DNA from: Aldrovandia affinis | Taxonomy: Eukaryota > Chordata > Actinopteri > Notacanthiformes > Halosauridae | Direction: 5' to 3' | NCBI GenBank assembly: GCA_029706075.1 | Contig: JAINUG010000138.1 | Span: 1,674,001 to 1,738,000, forward strand | DNA: 64,000 nucleotides | In this document: positions 19,624-29,470 of the stretch, in pieces | Numbering within the stretch: position 1 is the first letter of the stretch | Layout: every line of letters starts with the position of its first letter | Notes under the pieces: generated by a model | The model's database searches: none | The model's input: only the letters and a program-made list of their open reading frames with translations | What the model was told of the DNA's origin: nothing | Made by a program: the position numbers and the translations under genes

Positions 19624-19815
19624 TCGTGGGTATAAAAAGTATTCACCCCTTTTGGCATTTTTCATGTTTAATTTTTGTATTTCATGGAATCAAAATGGAT
19701 TTAATTTGGATTTCTTGCCACTGATCAACACAAAATACTATACTGTCAAATAAATAAAATCAGACAAATACAAATCAGACAATAATTGATTGCATAAGTA
19801 TTCACCCCATATTCT

Positions 19816-20657
19816 TCCTGTATAACATCAGGAGAATCCATCCCTTCCTTACCATGTACTCTACCCAGCTCCTGGTCCAAGCAATGGTACTGTCCCGCTT
19901 GGACTACTGCAACTCCCTTCTGGCTGGCCTTCCGACATCTGCCATCAGACCCCTGCTACTCATCCAGAATGCTGCAGCCCGTCTGGTCTACAACCTTCCC
20001 AGACACTCCCATGTCACCCCCCTGCTCACTACCCTCCACTGGCTGCCTGTTATAGCTCGCATCAAATTCAAAACATTGGTCCTAGCATACCAGGCAGTCA
20101 AGGGATCAGCCCCAACATACCTCCTCAAGACCTTCAAACCCTACATACCTGCCAGACCACTCCGTTCTGCTACCTCAGGATGCCTGGCGCCTCCCCCCCT
20201 CCGCACCTGTGCTTCCCGGTCACGTCTCCTGTCAGTTCTGGCTCCTCGATAGTGGAATGACCTTCCTGTGGAAGTCAGAACAGCCGAGACCCTGGCCACC
20301 TTCAAGCGATGACTGTAGACTCACCTCTTCAGGGTGCACCTCTCCCTGTAGTCCGGTTTTGTAACTTAGGGACATAGCTGTTTAGTATTGCACTCATGTC
20401 TACTTGTTTATGTATTGTATTAGCTTTAGGCATTATTTCGCAGATATTGTCCACATTAATTGTTTTATTGCTGCCTTTGAATTGTGGCTACAGATTTACC
20501 TACAGGGTCCTAGTTTAACTATGTGGTTGCTCCTAGCACCTGGAATTGTACTTCCCTCTAGGGTGGCTTTCAGCGAAACTGTTCTTGACTACGGTTAACA
20601 CTTTGTTGTACGTCGCTCTGGATAAGAGCGTCTGCCAAATGCCTGTAATGTAATGTA
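19816..20657 (+). mobile_element. UnaL2-like (L2 clade) LINE, 5'-truncated
   Basis: The 842-bp insertion is flanked by a perfect 7-bp duplication ATATTCT (19809-19815, 20658-20664). It holds the C-terminus of ORF2 and a 3' UTR that ends GGATAAGAGCGTCTGCCAAA followed by TGTAATG repeats. That stem-loop plus TGTAA tail is the recognition signal described for eel UnaL2 and relatives. Confidence 0.85.
19854..20252 (+). pseudogene. L2-type ORF2 C-terminal fragment
   Basis: The frame of 132 codons reads QAMVLSRLDYCNSLLAGLP, then IQNAAARLVYNLPR, TPLLTTLHWLPV and RIKFKTLVLAYQAVKG. This is the highly conserved stretch after the RT of L2-clade LINEs. It stops at TAG (20250-20252), and a following in-frame-like WNDLPVEVRTAETLATFK lies beyond the stop. 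The catalytic RT and endonuclease are absent because of 5' truncation. Confidence 0.85.
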
Positions 20658-20697
20658 ATATTCTGAAACACACCTAAATAAACTCTGGTGCAATCAA

Positions 20698-21535
20698 TTG
20701 TCTTCAGAGGTCATACGGTTATTTGATTGGAGACTTATTATTGGAGTGTACAATTATTTCAAATTAAATAAAACTGTCTGTGAGAGGTCCCACAGTTGGT
20801 TAGTGCATTTCAAAACAAGGAATGCACTTCATCATGAAGACCAAAGAACATTTCCAGAAAAGGTTTTTCAAAAACACCAATCAGAGGAAAGATACACGAT
20901 GATTTCAAAGACTTTGAATATCCTGCAAAGCACCCTTAAATCTATCATAAAAAAATATGGCACAACTACAAATTTGCCTAGAACAGGCCATCCTCCAAAA
21001 CTGAGCATCTGTGCGAGAAGGGAATTTCAAATCTGAGCTTTATGGGAGGTTGGAAAAAACAAGACAGATTTTATGGTCTGAATTAACATGGTCTGATTAA
21101 ACTTTTGGCATAAATTGCAAGCCTAACACTGCACATAATCCCAAGAACACTATCCCTACCGTGAAACATTGTGGCGGGAGCCTAATGCTATAGGGATGCT
21201 TCTTTGCTTCAGGGACTGGAAAACTGGATGGAGCAAGATATAAACAAACCTTGGAGGAAAACCTGCTGCATGCAGTCTGCAGGAGACCTGGGACATTGGA
21301 TAAGATTTGTATTGCAGCAGGTCAATGGCCCAAAGCATACAGCAAAACCCACATTTGAGTGGTTTAAAAACCAAAAAGCCCTGTCAAAGCCCAGACCACA
21401 GTCCCATTGAGAATCTGTGGAAAGTTCTGAAAATTGCTCTTCACCATCCAACTTGAAACAGCTCAAACAATTTTGTAAAGAAGAATGGGTGAAAATCTCA
21501 ATATCCAGATGTGCAACACATTCCAATTAAATACA
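20698..21535 (+). pseudogene. Tc1 transposase remnant of copy E
   Basis: The first part (20770-21030) reads ...SWLVHFKTRNALHHEDQRTF and then a helix-turn-helix-like segment with KYGTTTNLPRTGHPPKL, matching the linker between the two DNA-binding domains of Tc1 transposase ('..G.T.NLPR.GRP.KLS'). Later parts decay into several frames: a GLEN.MEQDINKPWR-like stretch, then MAQSIQQNPHLSGLKTKKPC-like text on another frame. The catalytic core is incomplete. Confidence 0.75.
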
Positions 21536-21799
21536 TTTTGATTCCATGAAGTAAAAAAATAAAATGTGAAAAATGGCAAAAAAGTGGGGGGTTGGGGGAA
21601 AAAAAGAAAGATCAAAGAACCAATATTCTTTTTAAATATGTTTGAACTTTCTCACCACTATAGACACTCTGTGTGGACTGTGGTCCCAAAGTGCATATGA
21701 TGGTTATGTGTGAAATAAATGATGGGTAATCAAATCGTTTTCTTTGTTCACCCTGGCCATACCATAAATATTTACATTTTCAATATATAAACTTACATA

Positions 21800-22732
21800 C
21801 TGCTACCTGCCAAAATAAATGAAACACCAGCATAAAGTGTCCTTAATTAATAGGGAGTTGAGCCACCATGAGCCCCCAGTACAACTTCAATGTGCCTTGG
21901 CATGGATTCTACAAGGGTCTGGAACTATAATGGAGGGATACAACACCATTCTTCCATGAAAAATTCCATAATTTGGTATTTTGTTGTTGGTGGTGGAAAA
22001 TGTGATCTCAGTTGCCGCTCCAGAATGTCCCATAAGTGTTGAATTTGGTTGAGATATGGTGACTGAGATGGCCATGGTATATTGTCTGCCTCATATATGG
22101 TCTGCATCGTTTTCATGCTCATCAAACTATTCAGTGACCACTCACACCCTGTGGGGGCATTATCATCCTGGAAGAGACCACTCTCATCAGAATATTAATG
22201 TTTCACCATTGGATGAAGATGAGATTTATAAGCAGTGGAATAATGTGGTAATAATATGGTCTATTTTACTCTTTTTCCTACATCTGGACAGGTTTATGTA
22301 GAGCAGGGGTGTCCAATCTTATCCGAGAAGGGCCATTGTGGGTGCAGTCTTTTGTTCTAGCCCAGAACTAAAAAGCCTGATTCAACTAATCCACCAATCA
22401 TGGTCTTCAATCGAGACCTTCATTAGTCGAATCAGGTGTGTTAGAGCTGGGCTACAACAAAAGCCTGCACCCACACTGGCCCTTCTTGGATTAGACTGGA
22501 CATCCCTGATGTAGAGTATGGAGTCGATTTCCACCACCTTCATCTCTCAACAAACTGGAGGCTTTCCTATTTGAAGAATGGTCCAATATTCTACTAAAAA
22601 CATTAAAAAACTTGTATGATGAAATCTCAAGAAGGACTGAAGCTATTCTGAAGGCAAAAAGCAGTCCAACCCTGTATTAGTTAATCAATATTAATCTATT
22701 CTTTGGTGTTTCCATTCTTTTGTCTACCCCTG
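21800..22732 (-). mobile_element. Tc1 transposon D, internally deleted, with hAT MITE inside
   Basis: Its termini are CTGCTACCTGCCAAAATAAA..AAACACC (left) and GGTGTTTCCATTCTTTTGTC...CCCCTG (right), each next to TA and imperfectly inverted. The minus-strand transposase remnant at 21925-22125 includes DNIPWPSQSPYLNQIQHLWD ('..[16 protein letters not shown]') with the key D and E replaced by Y/Q contexts. The right half is poorly conserved. Confidence 0.75.
22304..22508. mobile_element. Palindromic hAT MITE, copy 2
   Basis: The 205-bp element begins CAGGGGTGTCCAATCTTATCC and ends with the inverted match GGACATCCCTG. A perfect 8-bp duplication ATGTAGAG flanks it (22296-22303, 22509-22516). It has the same length and organisation as the copy at 9134-9338, with conserved GCCTGCACCCACAC...GGCCC blocks near the ends. 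Confidence 0.9.
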
Positions 22733-22739
22733 TACATAT

Positions 22740-23335
22740 CAAAAATCTTACCAATGTTAAAAAAGCCAAGTTACTCATATATACAAGGCATATACTCTCT
22801 GTTCCTCTTTAAAATACAATTAATACATTTGGTCTGCATACCATATTATTGATGTCAAAATTATGCTAAATTACAAATAATCTTTCATAATTACATCATC
22901 ATTCAACTGTGCACACCAGAGGTGGTTTTGACAGTCGGAAAACGAACCAGTATGTTGACAAGAATCTATAACTATGGTGAAATATGGTGGTAGATGTTTG
23001 ATGTTATAACAACATGATGTTATAATGACATGATGACCATCCATTTGTTGTTTGAATTGAAGAGGGCAGTCCACAAGCACAGACCGAAGGATTTGAAGGA
23101 TCTTGAAAGATCCTGTATGGAGGAATGGTCAAAGATTTGTTCATCAATATGCTCAACAATCTCACAAAACACTATAGAAGATCACTAAAATCTTTTCTTG
23201 TGAGCAATTGTATCAGTATAAAATAATGCCATTTTCCCATTTTTTGAGCATACAATATAGCTCATTACCTGAATTGTTTATTTTATACAGTTTTGTTTCT
23301 CAATTTTATTAAAGGTGTGGATTTTGGAGTTGACT
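22740..23335 (+). mobile_element. Decayed Tc1 fragment
   Basis: Near 23060-23160 a plus-strand frame gives HKHRPKDLKDLERSCMEEWS, resembling the C-terminal tail of a Tc1 transposase. The segment ends GGTGTGGATTTTGGAGTTGACTG followed by TA, a Tc1-type terminus. The left limit is unclear, and the fragment abuts copy D. Confidence 0.55.
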
Positions 23336-23361
23336 GTATATATATATATATATATATATAT
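23336..23361. repeat. (TA)n microsatellite
   Basis: A run of about 12 TA units follows the Tc1 terminus at 23335. Confidence 0.8.
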
Positions 23362-25799
23362 TCAGACCCTGCATTGGAACAGAGCACTGGGGAGCTGATT
23401 TGCTTGTGTACAGTTAGACCAGAGAGGGAGTGAAGCATCCAGCATTGAACCCGGTTTACACACCCAGAGACTGCTGCAGCCAGCCAGATTTCCGAGGAGC
23501 CATTTGATGTTTGCTTTGACCTGCTCCCCCAACTGCCATCCTTGTGTCGGCTCAGCCCCACAGCAGCCCGTGGGGAGCCTCAGCCTTCCCGAGAAGTGCT
23601 TGTGAAGTACAGTCATGCAGAGCTGGCTCTGTTGAGTAGTTAGTTTGTAACTGCCTTTCTTTAAAGGCCCACTTCACCCACAAATCCAGATTTTATGTTT
23701 TGTACCTCTTACACAACCTATACCTGACATAAAACTATTTTAAGGCAGCCCAGATCTTGTTCAAATTATTTAATTTGTGAAAGTCGAGTCAGGGAAGAGA
23801 TTCAAGGATATCTTTTGTCTTTTATTCTAAGAATTTGTGTAATTTTTTTTGCTATATCGGGTCTCATGCCGTGTGTGCACAGTTGTTCTGGATATATTAA
23901 GCCCTTGACATTGTAATGACATCTATATTTTATTACATTTTAGACAAGATAGAGAATGATACACAATTTTATAGTTTTTCTGTTCCTTGCATTACTAATT
24001 ATTATATCAGCAAAAATAATTAATAAGAAAATAATTGGAAATTTACGGTAATCCCAGCGAACAAAATCTGGTTCCCAGAACATTAAGGTAAATGCTGTCA
24101 GGGCGTAAATTAGTTCACGAGAAATTTTGCATTTTTGTTTTTACAAAACATTTAAATTGTGGATGACCACTCATGTTCATTTTATTGGGGTATAGAGAAA
24201 TGGTCAATTAATTTTACAACCAAATGGGGATCTAACCACCTCATATGTGTCTTTGAAATGTTTGACACTGTTTGACTTTATGAAATGTTACACTTACAAG
24301 TTAATGTTACTCTTACACATCATTGTTACATTCTGTTTTCATTTTAGTATGATGTTTTAATACTATGCACATACTATGTTAATGTAAACTATTAACTGCT
24401 GAACACTGCTGAGGTAGCAAATAGAGCTAGCTAGATAGCCAGTTATCAATTTACTGTCTAGCTAGCTACATCTTGTGAATGGATAGGAACTGGTATGAAA
24501 CAGACACCAAAAGACCTTATAGACAACATGTTTAAATAGGTTACATGTTTCCTAAAGCAGTTGTTACCGCATTTTGTTTATGTAGATTAATCTACATACA
24601 GGGGTTGCTGCTTGAGTTCAAGTTAACTTGGCATCAAAAATGTACCTTGCAGTGCAAATGTGAACCATAAAATAAAGGGTTATACAAATAAAAAGGTAGG
24701 GAGTTGTTTTCTCATTAGCTTTCTCTATTTTATGCATTTGTTAATAGATAAATACACTATTACCCCTTGACATGTGATTTTTTTGTTTTTTTAAATGAAT
24801 TCACAAAAAACAGGCTCCTGTTAAGGCTCTTGGAATACTTACACATACTATTCTACACAATACAATTCACATACTATAAATCAAGTATGATGAAAATTCA
24901 TAAAATATTTTATTTTCCTTTTTCTTTGAGTATGCTTTTTGACTAATCTTATTAAAACAGTGGGCATTGTAAAGTTGGAGACTGTCAAACAGATTCATTT
25001 GACTAAAGTTATCTTGCCCTTTAAAAATGGTCCTGCATGCCTCCAGCCAGGGCAACGCCTTTTCCTGTTTCTTGGATTTCCAGTCCTAATGAGCATAAGG
25101 TTGATCCATATTAGTTTAAGGCAGATCAGTATGAGCATAATGTTGATTTTATTTTTTTAAATGTATTATATTACATTTGCCCTTAATGTGGCTAAATGTG
25201 TTTGATTGAATCCAGCCCCATATTTTTGATGTTCTCAAATTAAAGTCTAGTGACTGGAAACTTGAGGCTGAATACATGAGATTTGCAAATACCACTGTGC
25301 AGAACTATTTTTAATTTCGGTTGTATGATGTTCCAAAAATATGAACTGATTTAGCAAACACTGCAAGCAGTTTTTGGTTTATTACAAATAAAGGAATTTA
25401 TTTATTATTGTAATATTACCAACACTATACAAAGCAACTGCATAGGTTTTACAAATATATGCATGTCTGACAGCATGGAAAGCATTATGAATATTGGAGG
25501 ACCCTGGATATATATGCATTGCTTTGCTTTTATTTGACTTTGAGCAAATACGTACATCTCTAACAGTGCCATGTTAAATTTAGGTCACTGTATGAACTAA
25601 TGTATTTTAGGAGAGATGCCTGGAAAAAAAGGTTAAAAAAATTAATTTAAAAATAGTGGGTTAAGGCTTGGCCCCAGAAGCATAGAAAATGCGACCTACT
25701 TTTTCAGCTTATTTAAACATAACTTAAGTTCACCCACCATATTCAAACAATTCTATGTATATCACTCTCTCTCACACTCCCTGTTCTCTGTAGCTCTGC
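23362..25799. other. 2.4-kb non-coding stretch
   Basis: The first 280 bp (23362-23640) are GC-richer, with overlapping ORFs of 84-92 codons on the minus strand but no recognised domain. The rest is AT-rich and unique-looking, with no repeat termini or exon signature that I can defend. AGCTAGCTAGATAG runs occur near 24425. Confidence 0.4.
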
Positions 25800-26210
25800 A
25801 GATTCCTTCAAACTGATCGCTAAGTGTTCAGGTGCAATGGGAACTTAGTGCTGCTGAATCAAGATTTGAGACGTCTGGTTCAATACTTAATGTAATGAAA
25901 ATTTCATTAAACGTGCACAGGCAGACCAGCTTTCCATCAGGTGCTATTTATGAGAGCACTCAGTGCGTTCTTAATAAGGGTCACCTACAGTAATTAAAAT
26001 CAAAACTACATCATGGGCATAAGAAGTGCATTCTATGGATTTATGTCTTCCTATCATGTTCTCTCGTTCTCTCTCAAATGGACTGAAATTATCATGCAAG
26101 TATTCTGCAGAGCCTTTGTTGTATCTGTTCTTTATTTGCATGGGAGCTTGATTTGACTCACTCACCAGTACAAACCAAAATTTGCTGGAAATAGTGATTT
26201 GTCAGTGGTA
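25800..26210. promoter_or_regulatory. Candidate conserved non-coding element
   Basis: This is non-repetitive and ORF-poor, with homeodomain-style and octamer-like motifs (ATTAAAA, TTTATTTGCATGGGAGC) and balanced composition, set in decayed transposon DNA. The call rests on texture only. No conservation can be shown here. Confidence 0.25.
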
Positions 26211-27040
26211 AAATATTTGTCGGAAAAGAGAAAGATGTGAAGGACATGTACAAAGAACGGACATGCAAAAAGGGAGAGTGATCATGTCTGACCCCACTCA
26301 CCCTCTTAAAAACCAGTATGAACTTCTGCCATCAGGAGCCCAGACCTGGTGCTAGTGTGTGCGCAACATCTGCAATTGTACCATGGGGCCAGCCTTTCAG
26401 GGGCCCATTGCATACATATGCATAAAAACCCCACTTACCTTCAGCTTACTGAAAGTCATTATACATTTTGTCAAATCAGAGAACAATATTTTGATAATGA
26501 GGTTAAGCCAGGTGACCACTGGGTGGGGGAGGGGGGGCTCTAACATGCAGAAGTCTGACATAAAATCTGGCTGTCAAAATCACAAAGGAAACAAACAGAA
26601 ACACTTAAAAAAGGCCACAAGCCCAAAAAGAGTGTATGCACCGTGGCTGGTGAACCAGCAAATTTGCCAGCTACTTCAGATTCTGAAGTTAGTGATGATG
26701 ATGGAGAGCATCAGGGACCATCATCAGGTGGATGATCAGCCCAGCAGATCAGGCCACCGAGGAGCCACCACAATCTGCTGGTGCACCAGAGACCACCGAC
26801 CTGAATGATAAGGACCACCGGAAAGACAGCCTCAGATTGGATCCACCTCTTCCACAACACAGTATTGCTGATTATTTTGATCCTGCATTGGGGCCTGATC
26901 CAATTCCAAACAATCTAAGAGAAACGCAAGTCTGCGACAGAAACCGAAGAAGCTCAAACACAATGATTTTGAATTCCCTCAAACTGATGGTCGCCATTTT
27001 TCTTTGCAAACTATGAATGCAAGTTAGGCTCTCAGCGTAT

Positions 27041-27294
27041 TGTGGTGTCCCTTGGGGTTGGGCGACACTCACGGACCTTTGCAGAGGCCTTAGGCAGTTA
27101 AATAACCCAGAGGAGGCAGTAATACAAACAAAATGATAATTTAGTAAACAAATCTTGACAAAGCACAAAACAAATGATAATTCCAAATCACAAAGTCCAC
27201 AACACTCGTCGTTGTTATCCGTAATGAGTCAAAGTCCAATCCAGTTCCTTAAACAAAGTCGGTACACAAAGCAGGGTCCTCAAACAATACAAAC

Positions 27295-27375
<81 letters not shown>

Positions 27376-27440
27376 TCCAGTGGCTCCCAAGAATTAAAGG
27401 GTCAGGCAGCCATTTTTTCATCCTGCCCCTTGGGATGCCA
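27041..27440 (-). mobile_element. Solo LTR, family 1, copy 2 (inverted)
   Basis: It starts TGTGGTGTCCCTTGGGG, the inverted end of copy 1 (GGGACACCACA), and runs to CCTTGGGATGCCA. It shares AGGCAGTTAAATAACCCAGA and CCCAAGAATTAAAG blocks with copy 1 in reverse. The last two bases of the expected terminus are missing and no duplication is seen, so one edge is altered. A long CT repeat has grown inside it. Confidence 0.75.
27299..27372. repeat. (CT)37 microsatellite
   Basis: A pure CT run of about 74 bp lies inside the LTR. The Ser-Leu and Arg-Glu ORFs here (27155-27397, 27215-27421) are repeat translations. Confidence 0.95.
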
Positions 27441-27659
27441 TGGGACTTTCATGAAGTGTGGATAAATTGTACGCAGACAATAATGGCAATGTTCTAAAGC
27501 TTATTATCAAGCTTAGTATCAAGCAAAATAGTCATGGCAGTACATTTCAATTGTGCACAGAATAGCATAGTCCATCTCAGCAGACATTATCTCCAGTCAT
27601 ATTGCACAAAGAGCAGCTGTCAATTATGATCAGCTGAAGAAAACAATACTCAAATACAC

Positions 27660-28096
27660 TGTAGCAGGGTGACAGGGGTTGCCACCATGCCAGGTGATGA
27701 ATGGATGGAAAACAAACTAAAAAGCAGTGCTCCAGTAGGCCAATGGCCAGTTTATTATTTTTCGATTACAAACAATCAAATAAAACAAAAACCCCAAAAC
27801 AAAGTTGAATTAGAGGGTCAGAACAACAAAAAAACGTATCTTCTTCATGCACCAAAAACTCTACCTCAGGCATGGCACGCTGGGCTTTTATAAAGGCCTA
27901 ATGAAGGCAATGGCTAACACCCGAGATGATTGCTCATTAGACTCAGGTGAGACTGCCTGTAGGTGAGGCCACTGCTGTCCAAGGTCCTGTAGTCCTGTAG
28001 TCCTCTCCAGGCTGTGGGAGGGAACAGGAACATCTGACAGCAGCCACAAGGGAGGCACAGCTCTCTCCACTCCTCCCTCCACCTCCCAGTGTCACA
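27660..28096 (-). mobile_element. Solo LTR, family 4
   Basis: The 437-bp unit has TGTAGCAGGGTGACAGGGG at one end and CCTCCCAGTGTCACA at the other (inverted TGTGACACTGGG), flanked by a perfect 5-bp duplication TACAC (27655-27659, 28097-28101). On the minus strand it carries a TTTATAAAAG promoter-like box near 27885 and AATAAA near 27751, giving the orientation. No internal genes remain. Confidence 0.85.
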
Positions 28097-28620
28097 TACA
28101 CATTTTTTGTGAAATTGTCTTGCACACAAATATGTCTCATTGACAAGTGCTGTAAACAAAAATGACAGACTACACCATTTGATAGGCAGTAGAGGCAGTA
28201 AATGAACGTTGGGATACTAGAAATATAACTAGCATGACTATGGAGGGCAGGCGGTAGTCACTGAACATCCCGTCTCTTATCAAAAAAGATAGAACTAAGT
28301 GATTTAAAATATTTTTGTTTTCATCATCTTATCAGATTTCTCTAGCAAACAAATATAGACATTGGTGTGATGCTGATTAGTTTAAGCCTTGAAGTACTGC
28401 CTCTGTTCACCATTTCTGTTAACTTTTAAGTAAAAGATCCACCAGCTTCACTCAACTTGATGTACTTGTGTCTTATAGTTCATAAAAACTTTAATTCACA
28501 TTCTAAAATTGAAAACCCACTGGGACAAATTAAGTTAAAAATAAGTAGTACTGTCATCTTTCAGTGACATGGAATTCTATGAGAGAGCAGAATTCACTGA
28601 GAGAAATCTTGCACACCAAT
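28097..28620. other. No gene seen
   Basis: This is AT-rich DNA between the family-4 LTR and the second hAT-like segment, without readable motifs. Confidence 0.35.
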
Positions 28621-29470
28621 TTGCCCTACAACATGCTGCTGACTCCTCAGTTGAAGTCAAATAATTGTTTGCATATTGCATATTGAATAGAATCAATTGT
28701 ACTGTAAACAACATCCTCAAAACAATTTAAAAAACAGTGGGAAAAACAATGGGAAAAGGCATCTAAAGTAGTACCTCTCACCTTGCTCTCAGAAACATGA
28801 AGGAGTGATCGTGCTGAGGTCACACAGGCAGATGAGCAAATCCTCAAGTTTAGAGATACATTTCTTGAAGTCGTTGACAGTCCCAGATGTGCCAGAAACA
28901 TGTCTGACTTCATTGTTAGTTTGACCGTTGAACATTGTTGAATCTGGCCAGTATCATTTTGCAAGGTCCAACATTATACACAACACAGGCAATGGATGTT
29001 GTGTTGGCTGTCAAAGCCAAGTTAACGGAATAGACAGACAGGTCTCAGCGCTGCCATTGAAGAAGGGACAGAAGAACCCGACATTCACAGAAGAATGAAC
29101 AAGGTGCCAAAAATCTTTGAGAATTATCAGCGGATAAATCTTTAAGTGGGAGAGAAATATTTGAGGATCATTTTTTCAACTGATTGCTTGAGACTATTTT
29201 TATAGAGACAAAGGAACGCTTCACCTTATTTCAGGAGCTTGAGCAATGATTCAGCAATGATTTTTGTTTTACATAAAGGTCTGAAAATGACAAAAACCTG
29301 AATCAAGCCAGGGATGACCTCACCTGTTTCCTGCGGAACATAGATAGCAATGCATTTCTCTCTTCTCTGCCTCCAAATGATGCAGACACATCACTTTCAG
29401 CATTAAATGAAAAGTAAAAAACACCAGCAAAGGCAATTGTCTCCCTCGTAGACATTATTGCAACTCGCAG

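Larger units (their letters stand above)
19624..21600 (+). mobile_element. Tc1 transposon E, split by a LINE
   Basis: The left arm begins GTGGGTATAAAAAGTATTCACC, the fish Tc1 terminus type also seen at 55010. The right arm near 21520-21590 carries the mirrored text (CATTTTGATTCCATGAAGTA, TGGCAAAAAAGTGGGG) but has lost a clean end. The transposase remnant is on the plus strand. A 5'-truncated LINE (19816-20657) interrupts the left arm. Confidence 0.75.
26520..29470 (+). pseudogene. Decayed hAT transposase (ZMYM/TTF-type family), LTR-interrupted
   Basis: The N-terminal remnants at 26530-27030 read KSGCQNHKGNKQKHLK, then, in the next frame, SIADYFDPALGPDPIPNNLR and NTMILNSLKLMVAIF. These are typical of the leader and TTF/zinc-finger start of hAT transposases ('..DPA.WP.P.PD.LR...'). 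After two LTR insertions, weak C-terminal similarity returns near 29080-29260 (VPKIFENYQRINL-like). Stops and frameshifts abound. Linking the two ends into one copy is inferred from orientation and spacing. Confidence 0.5.

Noticed and set aside
27155..27421. Ser-Leu and Arg-Glu repeat ORFs on the two strands
   Set aside because: They translate a pure CT microsatellite inside an LTR.
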